DNA of 5,621 nucleotides, from positions 1 through 5,621 of the forward strand of contig CALKWP010000194.1 of assembly GCA_938004075.1 (NCBI GenBank). The letters are read 5' to 3'. Shown here one piece after another: positions 1-5,621 of the stretch. The stretch's first letter is position 1. Each line of letters begins with the position of its first letter. A program made the translations under genes and the position numbers. Under the pieces are notes generated by a model, which was not told the DNA's origin, searched no databases, and was given only the letters and a program-made list of their open reading frames with translations. Source of the stretch: an uncultured Methanomassiliicoccales archaeon (lineage in GTDB: Archaea; Thermoplasmatota; Thermoplasmata; SG8-5).

Positions 1-488
1 AAACGGCCTAGAATTGAAAGTGGCTTCGAAATGACGCCTTCCGCAGGGCCATAAGGAAGATATTCACCTATACCTCGCGCTATATTTGCTTTTTCATCAC
101 TTTCACCTGAGCCGATTTTTGATACATAGGGCGTTAAATCAGGTAATTTAAAATGTGTTCCTAAAGTGGCGTTTTCTCTGTTTAGTTTAGATGCAATGAT
201 AGGTTGAATTAAATTAATCAGTCCTTGCGCGCCTCCCTGCAAAATATCTCGACTGGTTTTCTGTAAAGCATTGATACCTTTTGAAAAACCATTATCCATG
301 TTGGCAAGCAATGTCGATGAATTTTGAACGTTTGCATTATTTCCCGAATCAATACCCATTTTTTTGTCAAAATCGGCTCTACTCATATCAGAGTAATATT
401 TATTATATAATTTGTCGGATAATTCAGCATCCGACATATCATTGTACATGGGATATTTTTGCCTGAATTTTTCTAACGGTGTTGTCAT
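1..488 (-). CDS. Probable large internal virion (ejection) protein, N-terminal part only; 3' end outside the window
   Basis: An ATG at 488-486 opens a reading frame that stays open to base 1: 162 complete codons and two extra bases, with no stop. The gene is therefore cut by the window edge, not broken. Residues 5-45 (LEKFRQKYPMYNDMSDAEL, then KLYNKYYSDMSRADFDKKMG) match a short helical N-terminal module that I recognise from phage late genes, of the form KFRQKYPxYxDMSDxxL...KxYSDMxxxxFxxKxG. It is often found at the start of long internal virion proteins. Residues 79-101 are moderately hydrophobic, and GIGEYLPYGPAEG follows at 139-151. The ATG overlaps the previous gene's stop as TAATG, and an AGGG Shine-Dalgarno lies at 500-497, eight bases upstream, so the start is well supported. 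The position after two probable ejection proteins suggests a role like P22 gp16 or gp20, but this is inference. A lysozyme or transglycosylase domain farther along is possible and cannot be seen. Confidence 0.8.
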   Translation of the reverse strand, partial: MTTPLEKFRQKYPMYNDMSDAELSDKLYNKYYSDMSRADFDKKMGIDSGNNANVQNSSTLLANMDNGFSKGINALQKTSRDILQGGAQGLINLIQPIIASKLNRENATLGTHFKLPDLTPYVSKIGSGESDEKANIARGIGEYLPYGPAEGVISKPLSILGR

Positions 489-1624
489 TATCTGAACCCT
501 AGTGGGTCACTACCCATCGCATCATTTGAATAATCATTATTTGACGATGAGCTATAATCACTCCTACTGGCTCCCTTTCTCAATTGAGCGCGTGTTTGAG
601 TAACTGATTGCGCAAGCGTCTTTCCTATTTTTCGATATAAATCAGTCAAGAAATCCCACTGTATTTTAGCGAGCTCTGAGTTATTATCATAGGTAATCGG
701 GTTGGCCTGTTGAATTGCTAGCAATTTTTGTGAATCGGTGGAGTTTGCTCCGCCTGTTCTCAATATCTCACTGGCAAGCGCTGGAATCGTTACGCGCGTA
801 AATTTTAAATAGTTTGCATAATCGGGAGAAATTGAGCCAGTTTGTGCTGCCAATTTATCAGCCGCCAATTTTGCTTGGCCACCTGAACCCGCATATTTGA
901 AGGCACTATTTGCAAGAGGCTCTGCAGCATTGAAAGCAGTTTCCAAGGTCGCTGCATAGCGCTGCTGATTATTTCCCATCGTGGTGTTGGTTTTTAAATT
1001 TGACATATCAACCAAATCAGAAACAATTCCGCCCATTTTAGGCAATGGAGTACCGTCGGAAAAAGTCGTATTTCCCAACAAGTATTGATTGGCTGCATCA
1101 TTTATCTGAGCATCATTCCAATTGGGATTATCGATTGCTAATTGTGATTTTATAGCATTAATTCTATTCGCATCCACACCCGCTCCACCACGCGCACCGC
1201 CATTTTTATAATAATTGGTCTGCGCTTGTTTTAATGCATTATCAATAGTTCCCGCCTCAACTTGTGAAGGCATAAGAAGCTCAGCGAGTTTATTTTGAAG
1301 CGATTTACCCGAATTATCCAATTGAGCTGATTCAAGCGTAGCCCTCGCATCAGGCACGGCATAAGGAAGCAATGAGGCTGTTCTTTGATTTCCTAAATCG
1401 GTGCTTTTATTTTGAAGCTGTAATCCAGTCAGTTCAGCCTGTGCTTTTGGTGCGGCATAAGGCAAAAGTTTATTGGAAAGTTGATTTTGTAAATCAATCG
1501 ATTTCGTCGAAGCCTGAGTTTGCATGTTAGCAAGATGCTGCTGAATTGTTCTCGCTAAGGCCGATGCCATAGGATTGGCTTGTTGAGGCGTCAAAATTGG
1601 ATAATAGGGCTGTCCAATGTTCAT
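488..1624 (-). CDS. Probable internal virion / DNA-ejection protein with 32-residue helical repeats
   Basis: This 378-residue protein has no enzyme motif that I can see. Residues 1-40 are a Q/A-rich helical lead. Residues 41-136 hold three consecutive 32-residue repeats with the pattern LxNxx..LLPxA..A, which look helical and amphipathic. Residues 150-345 are Ala/Asn/Gln-rich and probably mostly helical (for example SQLAIDNPNWNDAQINDAAN at 160-179). The C-terminal residues 350-375 are polar and low in complexity (Ser/Asn/Asp). Proteins of this composition, placed after the gp4/gp10 genes and next to an SPGY-type protein, are usually ejection or internal virion proteins of short-tailed phages. 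That assignment rests on context and composition, not on a clear family match. The start ATG (1624-1622) overlaps the upstream stop as ATGA, with a weak GGGG at 1636-1633. The stop overlaps the next start as TAATG. No signal peptide is visible. Confidence 0.72.
   Translation of the reverse strand: MNIGQPYYPILTPQQANPMASALARTIQQHLANMQTQASTKSIDLQNQLSNKLLPYAAPKAQAELTGLQLQNKSTDLGNQRTASLLPYAVPDARATLESAQLDNSGKSLQNKLAELLMPSQVEAGTIDNALKQAQTNYYKNGGARGGAGVDANRINAIKSQLAIDNPNWNDAQINDAANQYLLGNTTFSDGTPLPKMGGIVSDLVDMSNLKTNTTMGNNQQRYAATLETAFNAAEPLANSAFKYAGSGGQAKLAADKLAAQTGSISPDYANYLKFTRVTIPALASEILRTGGANSTDSQKLLAIQQANPITYDNNSELAKIQWDFLTDLYRKIGKTLAQSVTQTRAQLRKGASRSDYSSSSNNDYSNDAMGSDPLGFR
1217..1504 (-). repeat. 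Three tandem 32-residue protein repeats inside the 378-residue gene
   Basis: Unit 1 is residues 41-72 (1504-1409), unit 2 is residues 73-104 (1408-1313) and unit 3 is residues 105-136 (1312-1217). Units 1 and 2 are clearly alike: KSIDLQNQ..KLLPYAAPKA against KSTDLGNQ..SLLPYAVPDA. Unit 3 is diverged but keeps L5, N7, L13 and P15 in register (LQNKLAELLMP). The DNA copies have diverged, so this is an old protein-level duplication and not a recent repeat or assembly artefact. Confidence 0.7.
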
Positions 1625-2259
1625 AGATAATGCCCCAGTCCAATAACCGCGCCAAGTGTATCCCCTAATAACCCCATATTATGCTGATTTTTGTTAACAG
1701 CGGATGCATATTGTTCATTTGATAATGCCGTCAGGTATTGTGCTAAACCTTCAGCCAAACTGTTGGTGGCAGAAAATCCCTGATTATTCAAATTTTCAAC
1801 TGTATTAAGACCCGTTGAGTAAAGCTTTCCCGCACCACTCAATCCTGCTCTTCCGATTCCAAGCGTATCACGTAACCAATTTTCATAATCATTATCGGCA
1901 ATTCCCTCTGTCATTTCTGCCTGATACTGTTGATCTTGTGGCGTTCCTGAATAACCGCCCGCATCGGCTGCGTTGTTAGCTGCCTCTGTTCCCTCCCTTA
2001 CTTCCCATTGATAACCCGGCGATTCATGGTATCCCGCGCCAATTTTATTGAGCGTGGCACCGGGTGACAAAAGCATCTGCGTAATAGCATTCTGCAAATT
2101 CTTGTAGTTATTATTTATCAGGTTTCCGGCCTGATTTTCAAGCGTATTTAAAGATTGTTGGCCCGCTGTCAAATAAGGTTGATAGGTTGTAGTCAGCATA
2201 GACGGAATTTGATTCAGCGTGCTTTCAGCATTTGAACTCGGGTTTTGATAAAATGCCAT
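1621..2259 (-). CDS. Probable DNA-ejection (DNA transfer) protein, SPGYxW motif family
   Basis: This is a 212-residue phage protein. The central block holds ESPGYQW (79-85), REG (88-90), AANNAADAGGYSGTPQDQ (93-110) and then GIADNDYENWL (119-129). It fits a widespread pattern, SPGYxF/W..xxEGxxAxxxxAAxxGxxxSGxxxxxxxxxxxGxAxxxYxxxL, seen in phage proteins commonly labelled DNA transfer or ejection protein. The C-terminus (196-212, GLLGDTLGAVIGLGHYL) is glycine-rich and hydrophobic and could contact a membrane after ejection. The gene follows the needle-position gene, where P22 has gp14, gp7 and gp20. Its start is set by AAGGT (2271-2267), seven bases upstream of the ATG, within the end of the preceding gene. 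Its stop overlaps the next start as ATGA. The family call is made from memory of the motif. An exact P22 counterpart cannot be named. Confidence 0.75.
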   Translation of the reverse strand: MAFYQNPSSNAESTLNQIPSMLTTTYQPYLTAGQQSLNTLENQAGNLINNNYKNLQNAITQMLLSPGATLNKIGAGYHESPGYQWEVREGTEAANNAADAGGYSGTPQDQQYQAEMTEGIADNDYENWLRDTLGIGRAGLSGAGKLYSTGLNTVENLNNQGFSATNSLAEGLAQYLTALSNEQYASAVNKNQHNMGLLGDTLGAVIGLGHYL

Positions 2260-2266
2260 TTCAATT

Positions 2267-2271
2267 ACCTT
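2267..2271 (-). promoter_or_regulatory. Ribosome binding site AAGGT for the SPGY-motif ejection protein
   Basis: On the minus strand the bases read TAAGGTAATTGAAATG. The Shine-Dalgarno-like AAGGT begins inside the TAA stop of the 99-residue gene and lies seven bases before the ATG at 2259. This fixes the start in the only junction of the module with a 10-base gap. Confidence 0.6.
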
Positions 2272-2569
2272 ATGTATTAACTATTTTATGGAAAATTCCA
2301 TCAGCCAATTTCACATACAGTTGGCCATTTGGGGAACCCATTGAGCCACCATTTACTTCCGAAGTATCAAATATCAATGTTCCTATTATTGCATTTAATT
2401 GCAGAATAGCAAGTTGCGATTGTGGCTGAGATGGAATTAAAAATCCTTCATTGCTGAGCGCTTGTTGCATGTTCTGCAATAAAACATCCCAAAAATTTTT
2501 ATATTCGGTTGTCCAATAGCCTGTTTCAGGATCAATAACAGGACCCTGTGGAAGCGTAGGTACGTACAT
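2270..2569 (-). CDS. Small virion-associated protein in the tail-needle position
   Basis: This 99-residue protein begins VPTLPQGPVIDPETGYWTTE (3-22). Next come a helical stretch with aromatic and amphipathic residues (24-40, FWDVLLQNMQQAL at 26-38) and SNEGFLIPSQPQSQL (39-53). The C-terminus ends NGQLYVKLADGIFHKI (81-96), with FDTSEVNGG at 67-75. Small proteins with a QGPVxDPxTGxWTxE start, a helix, an EGFLIP segment and an NGxxxxxxDG-type end recur in tail modules of short-tailed phages. I know no demonstrated function for them. P22 has the needle gp26 in this slot, a much longer coiled-coil trimer. This protein lacks that long coiled coil, so it could be a short plug, a small fibre-attachment protein or an assembly factor. 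The start overlaps the gp10-like stop as TAATG. TAGGAG (2585-2580) lies ten bases upstream. Confidence 0.7.
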   Translation of the reverse strand: MYVPTLPQGPVIDPETGYWTTEYKNFWDVLLQNMQQALSNEGFLIPSQPQSQLAILQLNAIIGTLIFDTSEVNGGSMGSPNGQLYVKLADGIFHKIVNT

Positions 2570-4032
2570 TATTGCATAACTCCTATTTTTCCATCGGTCG
2601 CAATAAAGCGTCCGTTTATCCCATGAAACCGAAGTTGGGGCGTAAAATCATTAGCCATTCCGAGCCCTCCTGTCCATAGCAGCCTGTTTTGCCTATGCCC
2701 TATTGGATACATGAATTTTGAAACGCCATTTCCATAATTAACGCCACCGTCTTTTGACAAAGTAAGCGTAACTTTTGGTCGATAATTTGTTGAGTTATAA
2801 TTTGTTAAAAACTCGCCCTGCTGCACTGAAAACCCAAAATAACCCACCTCAAAGTTCGCCTGATTTTCGTATCGAATATTTCTGCATACACGTATATAGG
2901 GAGCTTCATTTACTGAATCACTATATTCATAGTTAAACAAATTAGCGCTGAATTCGTAAAGATTTCCATCGCGAATGCTAACAAAATAGTATTTATCGTT
3001 AAAAAAAGCGATTCTTTTAATAATAAATGCATCCATGTTTTCATCACATAGATTATAAAACTTTTCTGTATTAAAATCATATAGATAGGTTAAATTGTCA
3101 CGTGTGAATGTTATCACATAACATAAATGACCATCTACGCGAACCATGAAGCCATAACTTTCCTCTGGGTACTTCAAATTTGAAAACTCAAAATCAATAC
3201 CATCTGTTGAAATACGCTCGCTTCTTACGCCATCTGACATCATAATAACAGGACCCGATTGCTCGTTTCCACCAAGCCAACAAATCATGTTTTCATTGTC
3301 AGCAAGAGTAGAAGCATTGATAAGCCCATAATCAATATTAACTGACTGGCTGCGCTGATAAGGAAAAAGCTGAGCCCCTACATTTGTCCAAAACTCGCCA
3401 ACGTTCTCACCCAAAACCGTTAACAGATTTCCTTTTCCGGGAAATCGGATGCAAGCAAGACATCGCGTGGCTTTTGTTGAAATTTTACCAACATGTTGTG
3501 CATCATATGGCCACAATAATCCATTATCATTAGCCGATAATCTCCATTGATTGGTTGACGTATCCGAACAAATAAATCGCTCATTCTGAAAAGTAATATA
3601 GCCGGGCGTAAATCCCAAAATATCAGGCGTTAAAACGTCAAATGCATCCGTATTGGCATTCCAGATATAGATATTTTCGCTATCACTTAATGCAATCTGT
3701 CCTGCATTATTTTCAGCGATATAAATATCACTCGAATAGGTGTTGGTTCGACCAATTACTGAGCGAATGATATTGGAGTCAAACTTCCATATATCATTGT
3801 CTATTACAGCCACCATCAATTTAAGTTTTTTGCTTGCGTAAATACCTCTGCCTTTCCCGTTATTGTTAATCAGGCTTTGTACTTTATAACCCCCAAATGG
3901 AACAAGCCATCCGTCAGAAACAATCATATTATACGTTCTTTCACTAGACATTTTTGGAAAACGCCCGAACATAGAAGAGCCAACTATATTTAGCGTTTCT
4001 TCAGTATAATAGGGGGCTCCATATTGCGTCAT
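2569..4032 (-). CDS. Tail hub / packaged-DNA stabilisation protein, P22 gp10-like
   Basis: At 487 residues it is close to P22 gp10 (472). In P22, gp10 binds below the gp4 ring, helps seal the filled head and carries the tail needle. The family pattern is visible. An N-terminal part names strand-rich repeats (KLMVAVIDNDIWKF 71-84; GYITFQNERFICSD 144-157). Next are LGENVGEFWTNVGAQLFPYQ (207-226), YGLINAS (235-241), a CWLGG block (251-255) and SERISTDGID (271-280). The C-terminal block VTLTLSKDGGVNYGN (421-435) with RLLWTGGLG (450-458) corresponds to the SxTxDGxNYG and RVLWxRxG parts of P22 gp10. The start ATG overlaps the gp4-like stop as ATGA and has GGAAAGGGA (4049-4041) eight bases upstream. 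The order gp4-like then gp10-like is the P22 order. Sequence similarity to P22 itself is low, so the call rests on motifs, length and order. Confidence 0.85.
   Translation of the reverse strand: MTQYGAPYYTEETLNIVGSSMFGRFPKMSSERTYNMIVSDGWLVPFGGYKVQSLINNNGKGRGIYASKKLKLMVAVIDNDIWKFDSNIIRSVIGRTNTYSSDIYIAENNAGQIALSDSENIYIWNANTDAFDVLTPDILGFTPGYITFQNERFICSDTSTNQWRLSANDNGLLWPYDAQHVGKISTKATRCLACIRFPGKGNLLTVLGENVGEFWTNVGAQLFPYQRSQSVNIDYGLINASTLADNENMICWLGGNEQSGPVIMMSDGVRSERISTDGIDFEFSNLKYPEESYGFMVRVDGHLCYVITFTRDNLTYLYDFNTEKFYNLCDENMDAFIIKRIAFFNDKYYFVSIRDGNLYEFSANLFNYEYSDSVNEAPYIRVCRNIRYENQANFEVGYFGFSVQQGEFLTNYNSTNYRPKVTLTLSKDGGVNYGNGVSKFMYPIGHRQNRLLWTGGLGMANDFTPQLRFHGINGRFIATDGKIGVMQ
2580..2585 (-). 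promoter_or_regulatory. Ribosome binding site TAGGAG for the 99-residue gene
   Basis: TAGGAG lies on the minus strand ten bases before the ATG at 2569, inside the last codons of the gp10-like gene. A nearer ATG at 2577-2575 is in the gp10 frame (its penultimate sense codon) and is not the start. Confidence 0.55.
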
Positions 4033-4733
4033 GGAAAAAATCCCTTTCCGATATTGGCTTGTTGATAGTTTATAGACCCACGATTATTTCCGATAAGAGA
4101 GAATTTATTCATGGTTAAGTCGGGCGGTGAACGGAACGAAAGCTGGGCAATCATCTCATCTAACCGCTCTTTTTTATTTGGCGCAAATAAAACATTATTT
4201 TGAAAACAAAGCTCATTTGCCAAAGCATAAAGCAGGTAATCAGTATAATATCTATCATAATAAAGCGATAAATCAGTGGTAAAGTCGACATTAGGAAGCG
4301 CAAACTTTCCTGTTATCTGTGCTGGATAATTTTGGCCAGGCAAGAAATACACATAAATATTCATTCCGCCAAGCGCCTTCTCACCAAACCAAATACTCGG
4401 AATGCTGGTAATATTGTCGACACGGGGCGTTGAAAAATACTGGTCTCGCGATACCTTTATTACTGAATATCGAATCGTCCCTATATTGAATGTAAATGTT
4501 TCAATTTCTACCAGGTTTTCAACGAAATATTTTTCTACGCCATTTGACAATGAAAAATCATATCGTGTCCAATACGGAATAAGCCGAGAATTGGGGGTCG
4601 AATAATCAAGAAGCAAATTAAGATAATAAAGGCCGTCCGCCGACTGAGGTCCCGACACTTCTTCAAATGAGCGCGACACAACGCCTGATAAAAAATAGGC
4701 TCTATTAATTAATTCAAGCGCTGTGAATGCCAT
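4029..4733 (-). CDS. Head-to-tail connector / tail accessory factor, P22 gp4-like
   Basis: This 234-residue protein would form the ring joining the portal to the tail hub. The N-terminal helix-rich part has ALELINRAYFLSGV (5-18), SADGLYYLNLLLDYS (31-45) and then IPYW (52-55), matching the usual ...AL..LG.....E.......L..LN.ml..W start of gp4-type connectors. The middle has SIPSIWFGEKALGGMNIYVY (110-129) and FLPGQNYP (130-137). The family usually carries a ..P..y.......i.lyP.P. stretch here. LYYDRYYTDYLLYALANELC (157-176) and NKKERLDEMIAQ (186-197) form the C-terminal helices. It is longer than P22 gp4 (166 residues), mainly through a strand-rich middle (60-145), as in many distant relatives. 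Five bases separate it from the upstream stop (TAACTGAAATG). I see no good Shine-Dalgarno, so translation probably depends on coupling to the gene before it. It overlaps the gp10-like gene by four bases. Confidence 0.78.
   Translation of the reverse strand: MAFTALELINRAYFLSGVVSRSFEEVSGPQSADGLYYLNLLLDYSTPNSRLIPYWTRYDFSLSNGVEKYFVENLVEIETFTFNIGTIRYSVIKVSRDQYFSTPRVDNITSIPSIWFGEKALGGMNIYVYFLPGQNYPAQITGKFALPNVDFTTDLSLYYDRYYTDYLLYALANELCFQNNVLFAPNKKERLDEMIAQLSFRSPPDLTMNKFSLIGNNRGSINYQQANIGKGFFP
4041..4049 (-). promoter_or_regulatory. Ribosome binding site GGAAAGGGA for the gp10-like gene
   Basis: This purine-rich stretch is the strongest Shine-Dalgarno-like sequence at an overlapping junction in the window. 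It ends eight bases before the ATG at 4032 and itself encodes Gly-Lys-Gly near the end of the gp4-like protein. Confidence 0.55.
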
Positions 4734-4738
4734 TTCAG

Positions 4739-5530
4739 TTAAACCGTGAAGTCATACGCGTTAACTTTAATGTTAATTGAGTCGCTTGCATTACTTACCT
4801 TATATGAAATAGCAGGAACATTGCTAACAAGCAATACAGCAACTCTTCCTTGTGCCGTAACTGCAACAGATGAAACTTGACCAGTTACAATTAGCTGTGC
4901 ATTTGCTCCTCCATACACAGTTACATCACCCTCATTTCCCGCTGTTGCTGGCGTATAAGCGAGATTCAGCGTTGCAGATGTTTTAATTGCAGGAACGAGC
5001 GGAGAAAGGCTAAATCCAGTAAATGTCGTCGCATTTCCAGCTGATACTGTCGTTGCTCGTGGCGCATAATAAATCATGCTTCGTAAATTTGCTGAGCCCA
5101 ACCATGTTGCAGAAATAAAGTTGACGGAACTATCGGTATGAACAAAACCGATATGCCGATAACAGTTATATTGATATGGCATAACGGGGCCCGTCGCAGC
5201 GTCATTAAGCGATATAATAGCAGCGGTTGGGTTATTCGTTGAGCTATCTGCAATTACATAGACATAATATACTTTAGATGCCTGAAGAATCCCTTCATCC
5301 ATGCCGTTAGCACCTACATTGGCAGAATCAACAACAGTCACTGTATCAGTAACCAAATAATCACCCAAATTAATATCAATCGTATTGGACTGGTCGCGCA
5401 TGATACCCGAAGAGACGTTGATAACCGTGTTGGGTGTCGTTGCATCATTACTTATAACAGCACCATTGATGTAAAGCGCTGATGCATTTAGGAGCTGCTC
5501 AAATCCCGTAACATTTGAATTCGTCTTCAT
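4739..5530 (-). CDS. Beta-rich virion structural protein of unknown exact role
   Basis: This 263-residue protein is rich in Ser, Thr, Val, Ala and Asn and looks almost wholly beta-strand. Recognisable blocks are SSGIMRDQSNTIDI (40-53), NVGANGMDEGILQASKVYYV (71-90), YVIADSSTNNPTAAIIS (91-107), YRHIGFVHTDSSVNFI (124-139) and a C-terminal sheet from about 170 to 263 (ATLNLAYTP 186-194; QLIVTGQVSSVAVTAQGRVA 212-231). Proteins with the G.xRDSxNtxDi, VGAnGlDtG, WYYVYVI.DSt..nPTA and YrrIGxV.TD pattern are common in tailed-phage late regions. They are normally annotated only as phage structural proteins. The position just before the connector gene suggests a head decoration, fibre-like or tail protein. 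The start is well fixed by GGAG (5540-5537), six bases before the ATG. This is the first complete gene of the module in the window. Confidence 0.72.
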   Translation of the reverse strand: MKTNSNVTGFEQLLNASALYINGAVISNDATTPNTVINVSSGIMRDQSNTIDINLGDYLVTDTVTVVDSANVGANGMDEGILQASKVYYVYVIADSSTNNPTAAIISLNDAATGPVMPYQYNCYRHIGFVHTDSSVNFISATWLGSANLRSMIYYAPRATTVSAGNATTFTGFSLSPLVPAIKTSATLNLAYTPATAGNEGDVTVYGGANAQLIVTGQVSSVAVTAQGRVAVLLVSNVPAISYKVSNASDSINIKVNAYDFTV

Positions 5531-5574
5531 TATATTCTCCAGATTTTGTCAAACTAAATAAGCGGAAAGATAAC
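5531..5574 (-). other. Short upstream stretch, possibly the tail of a preceding gene
   Basis: This is the 44 bases of real sequence between the first gene and the adapter. Apart from the ribosome binding site it holds no recognisable element. On the minus strand two of the three frames stop here (TAG at 5556-5554, TGA at 5551-5549), so an upstream gene could end at either place. Too little is left to decide which. Confidence 0.3.
5537..5540 (-). promoter_or_regulatory. Ribosome binding site GGAG for the 263-residue structural protein
   Basis: The minus strand reads CTGGAGAATATAATG. GGAG is six bases from the ATG, which is ideal spacing and supports this start over internal ATGs. Confidence 0.7.
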
Positions 5575-5621
5575 AGATCGGAAGAGCGTCGTGTAGGGAA
5601 AGAGTGTAGATCTCGGTGGTC
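5575..5621. other. Illumina TruSeq adapter sequence (artefact, not biological)
   Basis: From 5575 to the end the sequence begins AGATCGGAAGAGCGTCGTGT and runs on through GGGAAAGAGTGTAGATCTCG to GGTGGTC. This is the reverse complement of the TruSeq universal adapter, base for base as I recall it over 47 bases. Read-through of a short insert left it on the contig end. The phage sequence therefore stops at 5574, because the A at 5575 is supplied by the adapter and A-tailing chemistry. No gene or regulatory site should be annotated here. Confidence 0.98.

Noticed and set aside
281..466. 61-codon open frame on the plus strand.
   Set aside because: It lies wholly opposite the well-supported minus-strand gene at 1-488. 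It has Cys/Tyr/His-rich composition unlike a real protein and matches no family I know.
1350..1480. Repeated GGCATAAGG-like words, with a similar word near 50-60, as possible DNA-binding sites.
   Set aside because: Each encodes Leu-Pro-Tyr-Ala/Gly in the reading frame, so the DNA likeness follows from the protein repeats and shared codons.
2260..2269. Intergenic gap as a site for a terminator or promoter.
   Set aside because: Only ten bases are free, they form no hairpin, and they are occupied by the ribosome binding site region.
2232..2429. 65-codon open frame on the plus strand.
   Set aside because: It is antisense to the 99-residue gene and the start of the SPGY-motif gene, both supported by motifs and binding sites. 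It is a shadow frame.
4402..4605. 67-codon open frame on the plus strand.
   Set aside because: It is antisense to the middle of the gp4-like gene with no binding site and no recognisable protein pattern.
5529..5552. TTGACA (5552-5547) and TATAAT (5534-5529) on the minus strand, resembling a sigma-70 promoter before the first gene.
   Set aside because: The spacing is only 12 bases, against the usual 16-18, and the TATAAT runs into the start codon. A transcript from it would lack the ribosome binding site.
1..5574. A novel defence, regulatory or mobile system hidden among the phage genes.
   Set aside because: All coding capacity is used by a continuous run of virion-type genes in one direction. 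I found no enzyme motifs, inserted gene of contrary orientation, repeat array or non-coding block longer than about 45 bases.
1..5574. Assignment to a particular host genus from AT content and codon use.
   Set aside because: No host gene, tRNA, receptor-binding protein or integration site is present, and composition alone is not specific.
5575..5621. Purine-rich right end as a possible regulatory or terminal-repeat sequence.
   Set aside because: The stretch is Illumina adapter sequence.

Overview
The window is a stretch of the virion-structure module of a tailed phage with a short, P22-type (podovirus) tail. Seven genes lie on the minus strand and are packed almost without gaps. They are transcribed from right to left. 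There are no tRNAs, rRNAs, CRISPR arrays, transposons, terminators or host-type genes. Base composition is AT-rich (roughly 40% GC, judged by eye). The sequence gives no dependable clue to the host, and both a free phage and a prophage fragment are possible. No integrase, attachment site or host flank is visible.

Reading in the direction of transcription (right to left), the last 47 bases (5575-5621) are not biological. They are Illumina TruSeq adapter sequence left at the end of the contig. About 44 real bases (5531-5574) then lead into a 263-residue beta-rich virion protein (5530-4739). After it come a gp4-like head-to-tail connector (4733-4029) and a gp10-like tail hub or packaged-DNA-stabilisation protein (4032-2569). 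A 99-residue small virion protein (2569-2270) sits where P22 has its tail needle. Next are a probable DNA-ejection protein with an SPGYxW-type motif (2259-1621) and a helical, repeat-containing probable internal virion protein (1624-488). The last gene is the start of a further probable internal virion protein (488-1), whose 3' end runs off the left edge of the window.

The order connector (gp4), hub (gp10), small needle-position protein, then ejection proteins matches the late-gene order of P22. The genes would work together to close the filled capsid, build the short tail, and carry the proteins that leave the particle with the DNA and help it cross the host envelope. Four of the six gene junctions are ATGA or TAATG overlaps, one is a 5-base gap and one is a 10-base gap, so this is one translationally coupled transcription unit. 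Its promoter and terminator both lie outside the window.

I see no new enzymatic, defence or regulatory system here. The points most worth a second look are the adapter-contaminated end, the cut-off gene at the left edge, the small protein in the needle position and the 32-residue repeats in the 378-residue protein.
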